A DNA stretch of 64,000 bases from positions 310,001 to 374,000 of the forward strand of contig NZ_LIWB01000004.1 in the NCBI RefSeq assembly GCF_001905725.1. The letters are read 5' to 3'. Source of the stretch: Streptomyces sp. CB02400 (lineage in GTDB: Bacteria; Actinomycetota; Actinomycetes; Streptomycetales; Streptomycetaceae). Shown piece after piece: positions 11,209 to 20,335 of the stretch. Made by a program: the position numbers and the translations under genes. Position 1 is the first letter of the stretch, and every line of letters begins with the position of its first letter. The notes below the pieces were generated by a model, which was given only the letters and a program-made list of their open reading frames with translations, was not told the origin of the DNA and ran no database searches.

Positions 11209-12128
11209 CACTCCCCCTCCTCGGCGACGGGACCCGACGGGTTGGAGGGGCGAGGCGAAGCCTCTCCATCACGGGTGGTGGCGGGTGACGGGTGGGCGGG
11301 ATCGGAGGCCGACGTGTCCTGCGGCGCGTCGTGCGAGCTGAGGTGCTCCGTCGGCGACGGCTCGTGCGGCGGGGTGTCCCGGGGTGCCTCACCGCGCGGG
11401 TGCACCACACGCGCGGGTGCGGCCTCTCCCTTGGCCAGCTTCAGGCCGATCAGGGAAGCGGGGCCCGCACTGCCGGTGGCCTCGACGGCTCCCTCGCGCG
11501 TGTCGGGGAAGCCGGCCAGGATGCGGGCGGTCTCCTTGAAGGTGCACAGGGGCGCCCCGCGCGTGGGCTCGACCGGGCGGCCGGCGCGCAGGTCGTCGAC
11601 CATGCGCTTGGCGCTCTCGGGGGTCTGGTTGTCGAAGAACTCCCAGTTCACCATCACCACGGGCGCGAAGTCGCAGGCCGCGTTGCACTCGATGTGCTCC
11701 AGGGTGACCTTGCCGTCGTCGGTGGTCTGGCCGTTGCCGACGCCCAGGTGCTCCTGGAGCTCCTCGAAGATCGCGTCGCCGCCCATGACGGCGCACAGGG
11801 TGTTGGTGCACACCCCGACCTGGTAGTCACCGCTCGGCCGACGCCGGTACATGGTGTAGAAGGTGGCGACCGCGGTCACCTCCGCGGTGGTCAGGTCCAG
11901 CATCTCCGCGCAGAACCGCATCCCGGTGCGCGTGACGTGGCCCTCCTCCGACTGCACGAGGTGCAGCAGAGGCAGGAGGGCGGACCGGGAGTCCGGGTAG
12001 CGGGCGATGACCTCGCGCGCGTCGGTCTCCAGCCGGGCCCGGACGTCGTCCGGGTAGGCGGGTGCGGGCAGTTCGGGCATGCCCAGGCTGACGCCCCGCT
12101 CGGACCGCTCCGAAGAAGAGGTGGTCAC
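11208..12128 (-). CDS. nuoE: NADH-quinone oxidoreductase subunit E ([2Fe-2S], thioredoxin-like)
   Basis: 24-kDa-type subunit that holds cluster N1a beside the FMN. The four ligands are in CTNTLC and [12 protein letters not shown]. The GTG at 12128 overlaps the nuoD stop (GTGA), giving 306 aa. After the conserved thioredoxin-fold domain (to about residue 210) there is a roughly 90-residue tail rich in Pro, Ser, Thr and acidic residues, ending [13 protein letters not shown]. Such low-complexity extensions are common in Streptomyces NuoE and are probably disordered. Confidence 0.96.
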   Translation of the reverse strand: MTTSSSERSERGVSLGMPELPAPAYPDDVRARLETDAREVIARYPDSRSALLPLLHLVQSEEGHVTRTGMRFCAEMLDLTTAEVTAVATFYTMYRRRPSGDYQVGVCTNTLCAVMGGDAIFEELQEHLGVGNGQTTDDGKVTLEHIECNAACDFAPVVMVNWEFFDNQTPESAKRMVDDLRAGRPVEPTRGAPLCTFKETARILAGFPDTREGAVEATGSAGPASLIGLKLAKGEAAPARVVHPRGEAPRDTPPHEPSPTEHLSSHDAPQDTSASDPAHPSPATTRDGEASPRPSNPSGPVAEEGE

Positions 12129-13447
12129 CGGTCGACGCCTCCCATCACGGGGTCGATGGACGCGACGGCTACGATGACGTCGGCGACCTGGCCGCCCTCG
12201 CACATCGCCGCCATGGCCTGCAGGTTGGTGAAGGACGGGTCGCGGAAGTGGACCCGGTAGGGGCGGGTGCCGCCGTCGGAAACGACATGCGCCCCGAGCT
12301 CGCCCTTGGGCGACTCGACCGCCGCGTACGCCTGTCCCGGCGGGACGCGGAAACCCTCGGTGACCAGCTTGAAGTGGTGGATCAGGGCCTCCATGGAGGT
12401 GCCCATGATCTTCTTGATGTGGTCGAGGGAGTTGCCCAGTCCGTCCGGTCCCAGGGCGAGCTGGGCGGGCCAGGCGATCTTCTTGTCGGCGACCATGACC
12501 GGTCCGGGCTGGAGCCGGTCCAGGCACTGCTCGACGATGTGCAGCGACTGGCGCATCTCCTCCAGCCGGATCAGGAAGCGGCCGTAGGAGTCACAGGTGT
12601 CGGCGGTCGGGATCTCGAAGTCGTAGGTCTCGTATCCGCAGTACGGCTGTGCCTTGCGCAGGTCGTGCGGCAGGCCGGTGGAGCGCAGGATCGGGCCGGT
12701 GGCGCCGAGGGCCATGCAGCCGGCCAGGTCGAGGTAGCCGACGTCCTGCATGCGGGCCTTGAAGATGGGGTTCCCGGTGGCGAGCTTGTCGTACTCCGGG
12801 AGGTTCTTCCGCATCTTCTTCACGAACTCGCGGATCTGGTCCACCGCGCCGGGCGGCAGGTCCTGGGCGAGTCCGCCGGGGCGGATGTACGCGTGGTTCA
12901 TCCGCAGGCCGGTGATCAGCTCGTAGATGTCGAGAATCAGTTCACGATCACGGAATCCGTAGATCATGATCGTGGTGGCGCCGAGTTCCATGCCGCCGGT
13001 GGCGATGCACACCAGGTGGGAGGAGAGCCGGTTCAGCTCCATCAGGAGCACCCGGATGACGGTGGCCCGGTCCGGGATCTGGTCCTCGATGCCGAGGAGC
13101 TTCTCGACGCCCAGGCAGTACGCCGTCTCGTTGAAGAACGACGTCAGGTAGTCCATGCGCGTCACGAACGTGGTGCCCTGGGTCCACGTGCGGTACTCGA
13201 GGTTCTTCTCGATGCCGGTGTGGAGGTAGCCGATGCCGCAGCGGGCCTCGGTGACCGTCTCGCCGTCGATCTCCAGGATCAGACGGAGCACTCCGTGGGT
13301 GGATGGGTGCTGCGGACCCATGTTGACGACGATGCGCTCGTCGTCGGCGCGGGCCGCGGTCTCGACGACCTCGTCCCAGTCTCCGCCGGTGACCGTGTAC
13401 ACGGTGCCCTCGGTGGTCTCCCGAGGGGAGGCGTGCGAAGTGCTCAT
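12125..13447 (-). CDS. nuoD: NADH-quinone oxidoreductase subunit D (49-kDa type)
   Basis: Forms much of the quinone pocket of complex I; related to the large subunit of NiFe hydrogenases but without the metal-binding cysteines. The quinone-loop signature [17 protein letters not shown] is near residue 42, followed by GYLHTGIEK and RMDYLT. 440 aa from the ATG at 13447, which overlaps the nuoC stop (ATGA). The C-terminus ends in the conserved [12 protein letters not shown]. Confidence 0.97.
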   Translation of the reverse strand: MSTSHASPRETTEGTVYTVTGGDWDEVVETAARADDERIVVNMGPQHPSTHGVLRLILEIDGETVTEARCGIGYLHTGIEKNLEYRTWTQGTTFVTRMDYLTSFFNETAYCLGVEKLLGIEDQIPDRATVIRVLLMELNRLSSHLVCIATGGMELGATTIMIYGFRDRELILDIYELITGLRMNHAYIRPGGLAQDLPPGAVDQIREFVKKMRKNLPEYDKLATGNPIFKARMQDVGYLDLAGCMALGATGPILRSTGLPHDLRKAQPYCGYETYDFEIPTADTCDSYGRFLIRLEEMRQSLHIVEQCLDRLQPGPVMVADKKIAWPAQLALGPDGLGNSLDHIKKIMGTSMEALIHHFKLVTEGFRVPPGQAYAAVESPKGELGAHVVSDGGTRPYRVHFRDPSFTNLQAMAAMCEGGQVADVIVAVASIDPVMGGVDR

Positions 13448-14183
13448 GAGTACGACCTCCGCTGGTCCGGAGCCGGGATCTGGGCGCCCTTGTACTCGAC
13501 GGGGATGCCGCCGAGGGGATAGTCCTTGCGCTGCGGATGGCCCTGCCAGTCGTCCGGCATCATGATCCGCGTGAGGGCCGGGTGACCGTCGAAGACGATG
13601 CCGTAGAAGTCGTACGTCTCGCGCTCGTGCCAGTCGTTCGTCGGATAGACGGAGAACAGCGACGGGATGTGCGGGTCGCTGTCGGGAGCGCTGACTTCGA
13701 GACGGATCAGCCGGTTGTGGGTGATCGAGCGCAGGTGGTAGACGGCGTGCAGCTCGCGTCCCTTGTCGTTCGGGTAGTGCACGCCGCTGACGCCGGTGCA
13801 CAGCTCGAAGCGCAGGGCGGGGTCGTCGCGCAGGGTGCGGGCGACCCGGACCAGGTGCTCGCGCTCGATGTGGAAGGTGAGTTCGCCGCGGTCGACGACC
13901 GTCTTCTCGATGGCGTTCTCCGGGAGCAGGTCCTGCTCCTCCAGCGCGCCCTCCAGCTCGTCGGCGACCTCGTCGAACCAGCCGCCGTAGGGGCGGGACG
14001 CCGGTCCCGGGAGCCGGACGGAGCGGACGAGTCCGCCGTAGCCGGAGGTGTCACCGCCGTTGTCGGCGCCGAACATGCCGCGCTGGACGCGGATCTCCTC
14101 GCCGCCCTGTCCGCGCTGGCCGGGGAGGTTCTCGGCGGAGAGGTCCTTCTCGGGGTTGGTCCCGTTCGACCCGTTCGCGTCGC

Positions 14184-14187
<4 letters not shown>
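13444..14187 (-). CDS. nuoC: NADH-quinone oxidoreductase subunit C (30-kDa type)
   Basis: Structural subunit of the peripheral arm that packs against NuoD. 247 aa from the ATG at 14187, overlapping the nuoB stop (ATGA). A polar, Gly/Asn-rich N-terminus of about 75 residues precedes the conserved domain; the family signature is present as [24 protein letters not shown], then [14 protein letters not shown]. NuoC and NuoD are separate here, unlike the fused NuoCD of E. coli. Confidence 0.96.
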
Positions 14188-14738
<551 letters not shown>

Positions 14739-14751
14739 GACTAGTGGCCCC

Positions 14752-15111
14752 TCAGTCCCATTCCAGGCCGCCGCGCCGCCATACGTACGCGTACGCGACG
14801 AAGACGGTGAGCACGAAGAGCAGCATCTCCACGAGCCCGAAAATCCCCAGGGCGTCGAAGGTGACGGCCCAGGGGTAGAGGAAGACGATCTCGATATCGA
14901 AAATGATGAAGAGCATCGCCGTCAGGTAGTACTTGATGGGGAAGCGCCCGCCGCCGGCCGGCGTGGGGGTCGGTTCGATACCGCACTCGTAGGCCTCGAG
15001 CTTGGCGCGGTTGTACCGCTTCGGACCGATCAGCGTGGCCATGACCACGGAGAAGATCGCAAAGCCTGCCCCGAGGGCTCCCAGTACGAGGATGGGCGCA
15101 TACGCGTTCAC
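14752..15111 (-). CDS. nuoA: NADH-quinone oxidoreductase subunit A
   Basis: First gene of the operon: three-helix membrane subunit A (119 aa). The conserved loop [22 protein letters not shown] and the acidic TM2 ([16 protein letters not shown]) are intact; the Cys and the D/E residues lie at the quinone entry. It starts with GTG at 15111, preceded by a purine-rich GAGGAGCGAGGAGCG ribosome site. Upstream lie a Rex-type operator and a candidate -10, so expression probably follows the NADH/NAD+ ratio. Confidence 0.97.
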   Translation of the reverse strand: MNAYAPILVLGALGAGFAIFSVVMATLIGPKRYNRAKLEAYECGIEPTPTPAGGGRFPIKYYLTAMLFIIFDIEIVFLYPWAVTFDALGIFGLVEMLLFVLTVFVAYAYVWRRGGLEWD

Positions 15112-15218
15112 CGCTCCTCGCTCCTCTCAGTCGGCATTGACTGCTGGCGGTTGTGCATCGGGCTCGCCCCGCCTCAACAGCCCCACGAACCACGCCCGCC
15201 CCGGCGAAGATCGAGAAC

Positions 15219-15236
15219 ATGTGAAGCAGGTCACAA
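15219..15236. promoter_or_regulatory. Rex operator (ROP) upstream of nuoA
   Basis: The 18-mer ATGTGAAGCAGGTCACAA matches the actinomycete Rex operator TTGTGAACGCGTTCACAA at the outer positions, with a perfect TGTGA-N6-TCACA dyad. Rex is the NADH/NAD+-sensing repressor, and the nuo operon is a known Rex target in Streptomyces coelicolor. The site sits about 110 nt upstream of the nuoA start, just downstream of a candidate -10, where binding would block transcription. Binding itself is inferred. Confidence 0.75.
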
Positions 15237-15251
15237 GCCCAACCGCTCCGC

Positions 15252-15257
15252 ATCCTA
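15252..15257 (-). promoter_or_regulatory. candidate -10 element of the nuo promoter
   Basis: On the minus strand the hexamer reads TAGGAT, a common -10 of the principal sigma factor of Streptomyces. It would start transcription near 15245, directly before the Rex operator. No good -35 is visible 16-18 nt upstream, so the call is tentative. Confidence 0.35.
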
Positions 15258-15530
15258 TGCCCGTGAGTCTGTGATCTGCGACACGGGGTATTGCACAAGC
15301 TTTGTGATCTCCACCACCTGACGAACGATCATGAAGTCGGATGAGCGGTGATCTTCACACGCCAAGCATCCAGGCGATCACCAAAGGTGACATTTTGCCT
15401 CGTCAGTGCAGCTCAGGGCGTCCGTCTCCATATCAAGAGGCTTCCCGCGCATGCAAATTGGTGCTGGACTTGATCTCTTGATAGAGGCGCGTTCACACAT
15501 CAGAGGGGATCGGGAGCGGGATGTGGACGT

Positions 15531-15797
15531 GTGCACGCGTTCACGAAGTCCCGGCGACGCGATCCGGCCATCGGCCCGGCCGCCACCCCGGCCGCCGGCC
15601 CAGCCACCGTCTCGACTGTCGATCCGGCCACCGCCCCGGCCACCGTCCGGCCGTCGGGTCCGGCCACCACCCCGGCTGTCGATCCGACCCTCGCTCCAGT
15701 CGCCGATCCGACCGTCACCCCCCGCATCGATCCCCGCATCGATCCCCGCGGGCGGCCGGGGCCCGGTCGGCACTCCCTGACGCGACGGCACGGGTAA
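15531..15797 (+). repeat. low-complexity CCGGCCA/CGATCC-rich intergenic block
   Basis: In the 946-bp gap between nuoA and the NlpC/P60 gene, irregular short units such as gatccggccaccgccccggcc recur. Read on the plus strand it could encode an 88-residue Pro/Ala/Thr/Asp-rich peptide (repeated DPATAP, DPTLAP and RIDP units) from a GTG at 15531, but no ribosome site or known domain supports translation. The minus strand is also open and is Gly/Arg/Asp-rich. Both open frames are best explained by base composition. The rest of the gap (15112-15530, 15798-16057) shows only the nuo control region and nothing else recognisable. Confidence 0.4.
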
Positions 15798-16057
15798 TCG
15801 TTCCGTGACCTCCGCCACATTCATGAGAGGCGCATGAGAGGAGGGATTGGCCAACCAGTCCAACCAGTGGTAAGCGCGGGGCAATTCGGACGTAACGATG
15901 AAAGTACGTGATCACGGGCCGATCACGGGCGCCCGCAATGTCCGTTAGGGCGTCAATAAAAAGCGACACGCCCGGGATTCGGAGTCCCGATTGAACAACT
16001 GTGGCGCAGCACACGTTTCTTGAAGATATGAAGCAGCGCCTGGTACCGGTTGTCCCT

Positions 16058-16861
16058 ATGTCCCACACCGCTCACATACGCAGCCACCGGAAGCCCCGCC
16101 GCACCGCCCAGTCCACGATGGCGATGCGGGCCGGAGTTGCCGGTGGCGTCCTCAGCACCCTGGCAGTGGCCGGGGCGTCGGGTTCGGCGAACGCTGCCGA
16201 GCCGGTGACGCAGACCCTCGAACTGCCCACCCTGACGGCGGACCTGGCCGCTCAGATCGCCCAGTCCGCGGACGCCACCCAGCAGGCCGCCGCGAACTAC
16301 CAGCTGCAGGCCGAGCGTGACGCGGCCGCGGAGCAGGCCGCCAAGGAGGCCAAGGCCGACCTCGCCGTGGCCAAGAAGAAGGCCGAGGCGAAGAAGAAGG
16401 CCGCCGAGGAGGCCCGCAAGGCCGCCGCCGAGCGCGCCGCCCGCAGCGCCGAGCGCACCACCCTCACCACCACCGCCACCACCACGACCGCCTCCGCGCC
16501 GGCCAGCGGCAGCGTCGCGACGGTCATCGCCTTCCTCAAGGCGCAGGTGGGCGACGCCTACGTCATGGGTGCCTCGGGCCCCAACGCCTGGGACTGCTCC
16601 AGCCTGGTCCAGGCCGCGTTCAAGCAGGTCGGCGTCGACCTGCCGCGCGTCTCGCAGGACCAGTCGATGTCCGGCACCGATGTCTCGCTGTCCAACCTCC
16701 AGGTCGGCGACATCCTCTACTGGGGCGGCAAGGGTTCCGCGTACCACGTGGGTGTCTACATCGGCGGCGGCCAGTACCTGGACGCGGCCAACCCCTCCAA
16801 GGGCGTCGTCATCCAGGACCTTTCCGGCTACCCCGCGTCGGGTGCCGTGCGCGTGCTCTGA
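16058..16861 (+). CDS. secreted NlpC/P60 peptidoglycan endopeptidase
   Basis: Predicted cell-wall hydrolase cutting peptide cross-links of peptidoglycan. 267 aa from the ATG at 16058: an Arg-rich n-region and hydrophobic h-region ending in ANA (residues 1-47) form a signal peptide; residues 60-135 are an Ala/Lys/Glu-rich coiled coil; a Thr/Ala linker follows; residues 152-267 are the NlpC/P60 domain with catalytic C180 in AWDCSSLVQ and H230 in AYHVGVYIGGG. Upstream starts (GTG 16001, ATG 16028) are possible, since no clear ribosome site favours one. A strong terminator follows immediately. The coiled coil suggests an RipA-like autoinhibited or divisome-recruited enzyme, but that is inference. 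Confidence 0.9.
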   Translation: MSHTAHIRSHRKPRRTAQSTMAMRAGVAGGVLSTLAVAGASGSANAAEPVTQTLELPTLTADLAAQIAQSADATQQAAANYQLQAERDAAAEQAAKEAKADLAVAKKKAEAKKKAAEEARKAAAERAARSAERTTLTTTATTTTASAPASGSVATVIAFLKAQVGDAYVMGASGPNAWDCSSLVQAAFKQVGVDLPRVSQDQSMSGTDVSLSNLQVGDILYWGGKGSAYHVGVYIGGGQYLDAANPSKGVVIQDLSGYPASGAVRVL

Positions 16862-16880
16862 GCCGCGCCCCGTCGTGGGC

Positions 16881-16917
16881 CGGAGGGCCGCTGCCGCTCG
16901 GGGGCAGCGGCCCTCCG
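16881..16917. terminator. intrinsic terminator after the NlpC/P60 gene
   Basis: A perfect 15-bp stem, cggagggccgctgcc (16881-16895) with ggcagcggccctccg (16903-16917), closed by a 7-nt loop, begins 20 nt after the stop codon. There is no T-run, as is usual for Streptomyces terminators. Confidence 0.8.
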
Positions 16918-17140
16918 GTGTTCCCGCACACCGGGCCGAGATCGCCCGATTGCCCGAATCATCCCGCCGCTCGGGCGGGTTGGTGGCGTCGATGCGCACC
17001 CACCGGGCGCCGTACAGCCCCGTGACGGCCCTTCACGGCGCCCCGGTACGGACGCCGACGGCCGGAGTCCTTCCTCCGGACCCCGGCCGTCCACAGCGCC
17101 GCTCACGGCTTCGTGCCGCGCGGGCGCTCACTCACGCCTC

Positions 17141-17395
17141 TCAGGCGATGGCCCCGCCCGTCTGCCGTGCCCGGCGACGCAGCAGCACGGTCACGCCCGC
17201 GCCGAGGCCCAGCGCCAGCAGCGCCGCCCCGCCGATCAGCGCCACCCCGCCCTTGGCGAGGGTGGTCCCCCGGCACTTCTCCGGGGCCTTGGTGACGGTC
17301 GCCCCTTCGGGAACCTCCACCGTGAAGGGGAAGGGATCACCGCCGGACCGCAGGGCGCTGAGCGGTCCAGGCCCCGTTTTGCCTGCTGTGTCGTG
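17141..17395 (-). pseudogene. 3' fragment of a surface-anchored secreted protein gene, cut by the tnpB element
   Basis: Reading leftward from the right-end boundary of the neighbouring tnpB element, an open frame of 84 codons ends at a TGA (17141-17143). It encodes a Gly/Pro-rich segment, then PFPFTVEVPEGATVTKAPEKC, a hydrophobic helix (VALIGGAALLALGLGAGVTVL) and a final RRRARQ cluster: the layout of the C-terminal anchor of a secreted streptomycete protein. No start codon with a signal peptide exists, and no matching 5' part is visible on the far side of the element (18656-18950). I infer an insertion or insertion-plus-deletion that left only the 3' end. An imperfect GC hairpin downstream (about 17052-17086) may be its old terminator. 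Confidence 0.6.
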
Positions 17396-17560
17396 ACTCC
17401 ACCCACGACTGAAGTTGCGGGCTTCCTGTGTTGGTGGCTAAGCCACGTCGCAGAGGACCAGCCCGGCCCTGCTGAGCACATTGAGCGCGCCGACGTGGTC
17501 CGCGTTGGCGGTGAAGCCGCACGCGGTGCACTCGAAGTCGGCTTGGGTGAGGCGGTTCTC
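17393..17560 (-). ncRNA. predicted omega-RNA (TnpB guide RNA) scaffold
   Basis: In tnpB elements the guide RNA overlaps the 3' end of tnpB and ends at the element's right end; the flanking host sequence then serves as the guide. Here that scaffold would cover the end of tnpB and the hairpin at 17393-17426, and the first guide bases would be GACACAGCAGGCAAAACGGG on the minus strand just left of 17393. The 5' limit given is approximate. Confidence 0.4.
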
Positions 17561-18655
17561 CTTGGCGACGTGCCCGCAGTCGGGGCAAATGCGGGAGGTG
17601 TTGCGGGCGTCCACCGGGATCACGCGGCGAGCGGCACTCTCAGCCTTCTGCGCCAGGATCGACAGGAACAACCCCCAACCCGCGTCGAGGATGCTGCGGT
17701 TCAAGCCCGCTTTGGCGGCGGCCCCGTTCGGCAGGAAGCCGCCGGGAGTCTCGGGGTCGGGCCTGGCTGCCGGGCTCTTGGTCATCCCGGCGGTGTTCAG
17801 TTTCTCGTGCGCGATCACGTCATGCCCGGTGACGAGCGTGTTCGCGGCCTTGTGGTGGTGGTCGAGCCGCTGCCTGCGGATCTTCGCGTGGAGTTTGGCG
17901 ACCTTCCGGGCTGCGGCCCGGTGCTTCTTCGTGCGGCGCCGGGTGCGGCGGGGGAACGTCGCGAGGTGCTGCTGGGCGGCGGCCAACTCCTTCGCCATCG
18001 TCTCCACAAAGCGCGGGTTGGCCACGTGCTCACCGTCGGACGTGGTGAAAAAGTGTGTCACGCCCATGTCGATGCCGACGGTGCTTCCCGTCGCGGGCAG
18101 CGGCTCGGCCGGCACCTCGTCGCAGGCCAGGACCACGTACCAGCGGCGGCCCTCCCGCTTGACACCGATCGTCTTGACCCGGCCGCGTACGGGCCGGTGC
18201 CGGTGCACCCGCACGTGCCCGACACCCTGCAGCCGCACCCGGGTCTGCCCGTCGTGCGGGGTGGAGTCCCAGCGGCAGCCGTCCCCGTCCTTCGGGAAGA
18301 CCACCGTGTCGAAGTGCCCGACCCCCTTGAACCTGGGGTATCCCGGCGTGAGACCGGCCTTCACCCGGCGGAAGAACGCGGCGAACGCCCTGTCCAGACG
18401 GCGCAGCGTGGCCTGCTGGGAGGAGAACGACCAGCGGCCCTGCCGCCCCGGATCGAACGCCCGGATCTCCTTCAGCTGCGCGGACTGACCGCCGTAACGA
18501 ACGGTGGTCTTCGAGGCGTGCCGGTAGGCATCCCGGCGTTCCTGGAGCGCGCCGTTGTACAGCGAACAGTGATCGGCCAGCATCCCGGCAAGCGCCTGCT
18601 CCTGGCGCACCGTGGGCCGCAGAAGGAACTTGTAGGCACGCACCACCCCCACCAC
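17438..18655 (-). CDS. tnpB: RNA-guided endonuclease TnpB (OrfB_IS605)
   Basis: 405 aa. The N-terminal helix-turn-helix-like OrfB region (VRAYKFLLRPT...) is followed by a split RuvC nuclease domain and a zinc finger. The RuvC catalytic triad is complete: D196 (VGIDMGVT), E284 (IAHEKLN) and D386 (TANADHVGALN); zinc ligands are C357, C360, C376 and C379. TnpB is the ancestor of Cas12 and cuts DNA at a TAM-adjacent target chosen by its omega-RNA, helping the element persist. It starts with GTG at 18655; a GTG 12 nt further in is an alternative. It appears intact, unlike the host gene remnant at its 3' side. Confidence 0.92.
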   Translation of the reverse strand: MVGVVRAYKFLLRPTVRQEQALAGMLADHCSLYNGALQERRDAYRHASKTTVRYGGQSAQLKEIRAFDPGRQGRWSFSSQQATLRRLDRAFAAFFRRVKAGLTPGYPRFKGVGHFDTVVFPKDGDGCRWDSTPHDGQTRVRLQGVGHVRVHRHRPVRGRVKTIGVKREGRRWYVVLACDEVPAEPLPATGSTVGIDMGVTHFFTTSDGEHVANPRFVETMAKELAAAQQHLATFPRRTRRRTKKHRAAARKVAKLHAKIRRQRLDHHHKAANTLVTGHDVIAHEKLNTAGMTKSPAARPDPETPGGFLPNGAAAKAGLNRSILDAGWGLFLSILAQKAESAARRVIPVDARNTSRICPDCGHVAKENRLTQADFECTACGFTANADHVGALNVLSRAGLVLCDVA

Positions 18656-18824
18656 CCCCCTGTCGCCATCGCACGGTCACAGCCAGTACAGACAACCTAG
18701 CGGGCCCCACTGACAACAGCGCGGATCCATACAGAAAGACGAGGTCAGAGCAGTGAGAGAAGCCATTCCCCACCCCGCTGAAGCGGGACGTCCCCTGGCC
18801 AGGTTCTGATGGAAGGCTCTTTCA

Positions 18825-18862
18825 TCGTACGGGACGTGCCTGAGTGGTTACGTCCCGTACGA
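18825..18862. terminator. perfect 13-bp inverted repeat, likely terminator
   Basis: TCGTACGGGACGT (18825-18837) and ACGTCCCGTACGA (18850-18862) form a perfect stem around a 12-nt loop. It lies about 90 nt past the stop of the leftward geranylgeranyl-reductase-like gene and just outside the tnpB element, so a terminator role is likely. The rest of 18656-18953 shows no gene. Confidence 0.55.
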
Positions 18863-18953
18863 CACCGGCCGCGGCCGATCAGTTGTCCACCGGCGCATTA
18901 CGCGATGATCACGATCGGACGCCCCGTCAGAACCGTCAGAACCGTCCGACCGG

Positions 18954-20237
18954 TCACGCCTTCGGCGCCACCTTGCTCAGGCCGTTGATGATGCGGTCCA
19001 TCGCGTCGCCGCCCGTCGGGTCGGTCAGGTTGGCGAGCAGCTTCAGGGTGAACTTCATCAGCATCGGGTGCGTCAGTCCGCGCTGGGCGGCGATCTGCAT
19101 GATCTTCGGGTTGCCGATGAGCTTCACGAAGGCCCGGCCGAGCGTGTAGTAGCCGCCGTAGGTGTCCTTCAGCACGCGCGGGTAGCGCTGGAGGGCGATC
19201 TCCCGCTGGGCCGGGGTGGCCCGCGCGTGGGCCTGGACGATCACGTCGGCGGCGATCTGCCCGGACTCCATGGCGTAGGCGATGCCCTCGCCGTTGAAGG
19301 GGTTCACCAGTCCGCCCGCGTCACCGACCAGCAGCAGACCGCGCGTGTAGTGCGGCTGACGGTTGAAGGCCATGGGGAGCGCGGCGCCGCGGATCGGGCC
19401 GGTCATGTTGTCCGGGGTGTAGCCCCAGTCCTCCGGCATCGAGGCGCACCAGGCCTTGAGGACCTCGCGCCAGTCCAGCTCCTTGAAGGAGTCGGAGGTG
19501 TTGAGCACGCCGAGACCGACGTTGCTCGTCCCGTCGCCCATGCCGAAGATCCAGCCGTAGCCGGGCAGCAGCCGGTCCTGCGGGCCTCGGCGGTCCCACA
19601 GCTCCAGCCAGGACTCCAGGTAGTCGTCGTCGTGGCGGGGCGAGGTGAAGTACGTACGGACCGCGACACCCATCGGGCGGTCCTCGCGGCGGTGCAGGCC
19701 CATCGCCAGGGACAGCCGGGTGGAGTTGCCGTCGGCGGCCACCACCAGCGGGGCGTGGAAGGTGACCTCCCGCTTCTCCTCGCCGAGCTTGGCCTTCACA
19801 CCGGTGATGCGCCCGGTGCGGTCGTCGATGACGGGCGCGCTCACGTTGCAGCGCTCGTACAGCCGGGCGCCCGCCTTCTGGGCCTGCCGGGCGAGCTGCT
19901 CGTCGAAGTCGTCGCGCTTGCGGACCAGGCCGTAGTCGGGGAAGGAGGCGAGTTCCGGCCAGTCGAGCTGGAGGCGGACCCCGCCGCCGATGATGCGCAG
20001 GCCCTTGTTGCGCAGCCAGCCGGCCTCCTCGGAGATGTCGATGCCCATGGCGACGAGCTGCTTCGTGGCGCGCGGGGTGAGGCCGTCGCCGCAGACCTTC
20101 TCCCGCGGGAACTCGGTCTTCTCCAGCAGGAGCACGTCGAGTCCGGACCGGGCCAGGTGGTACGCGGTGGCGGAGCCGGCTGGCCCCGCGCCCACGACGA
20201 TCACATCGGCGGTGTTGTCGGAGAGGGGCTCGGTCAC
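18954..20237 (-). CDS. geranylgeranyl reductase family FAD-dependent oxidoreductase (MenJ-like)
   Basis: 427 aa flavoprotein. The N-terminal Rossmann motif VIVVGAGPAGSATAYHLA binds FAD; KVCGDGLTPRA and the conserved LLVGDAGGLVNPFNGEGIAYAM segment are family hallmarks. Members reduce isoprenoid double bonds; the mycobacterial homologue MenJ saturates one isoprene unit of menaquinone. Because complex I, menG and several mqn genes lie nearby, a role in partial saturation of the menaquinone tail is the best inference, but archaeal-type lipid or chlorophyll side-chain reductases share these motifs. The ATG start at 20237 is divergent from a GNAT gene, with a 98-nt shared control region. Confidence 0.85.
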   Translation of the reverse strand: MTEPLSDNTADVIVVGAGPAGSATAYHLARSGLDVLLLEKTEFPREKVCGDGLTPRATKQLVAMGIDISEEAGWLRNKGLRIIGGGVRLQLDWPELASFPDYGLVRKRDDFDEQLARQAQKAGARLYERCNVSAPVIDDRTGRITGVKAKLGEEKREVTFHAPLVVAADGNSTRLSLAMGLHRREDRPMGVAVRTYFTSPRHDDDYLESWLELWDRRGPQDRLLPGYGWIFGMGDGTSNVGLGVLNTSDSFKELDWREVLKAWCASMPEDWGYTPDNMTGPIRGAALPMAFNRQPHYTRGLLLVGDAGGLVNPFNGEGIAYAMESGQIAADVIVQAHARATPAQREIALQRYPRVLKDTYGGYYTLGRAFVKLIGNPKIMQIAAQRGLTHPMLMKFTLKLLANLTDPTGGDAMDRIINGLSKVAPKA

Positions 20238-20335
20238 GGCGGGATCTCCCCAAGTTCGAAATCTGCGTGCCGACCGGCACTGGACACGGGCAGTCTATTC
20301 AGCACGAGTGATCACCCGGCTGAAGGGCTGCCCCC

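Larger units (their letters stand above)
17393..18800 (-). mobile_element. IS1341-type (IS200/IS605 superfamily) element with tnpB only
   Basis: The element consists of tnpB plus flanks. The right end (17393-17426) reads on the minus strand CCCGCAACTTCAGTCGTGGG then TGGAGTCAC, an imperfect hairpin with a TTCA loop like the 3' ends of omega-RNAs. On the left-end side, 18774-18787 holds a related hairpin (CCCGC-TTCA-GCGGG on the minus strand). No tnpA transposase is present, so transposition would need one in trans. The exact left boundary is uncertain. Confidence 0.6.

Noticed and set aside
15378..15884. 168-codon minus-strand gene in the nuo upstream gap
   Set aside because: Gly/Arg/Asp low complexity without ribosome site or domain; equally open on the other strand.
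15800..16057. c-di-AMP (ydaO-type) riboswitch before the NlpC/P60 gene
   Set aside because: Such switches do control streptomycete wall hydrolases, but I could not find the conserved core in this leader.
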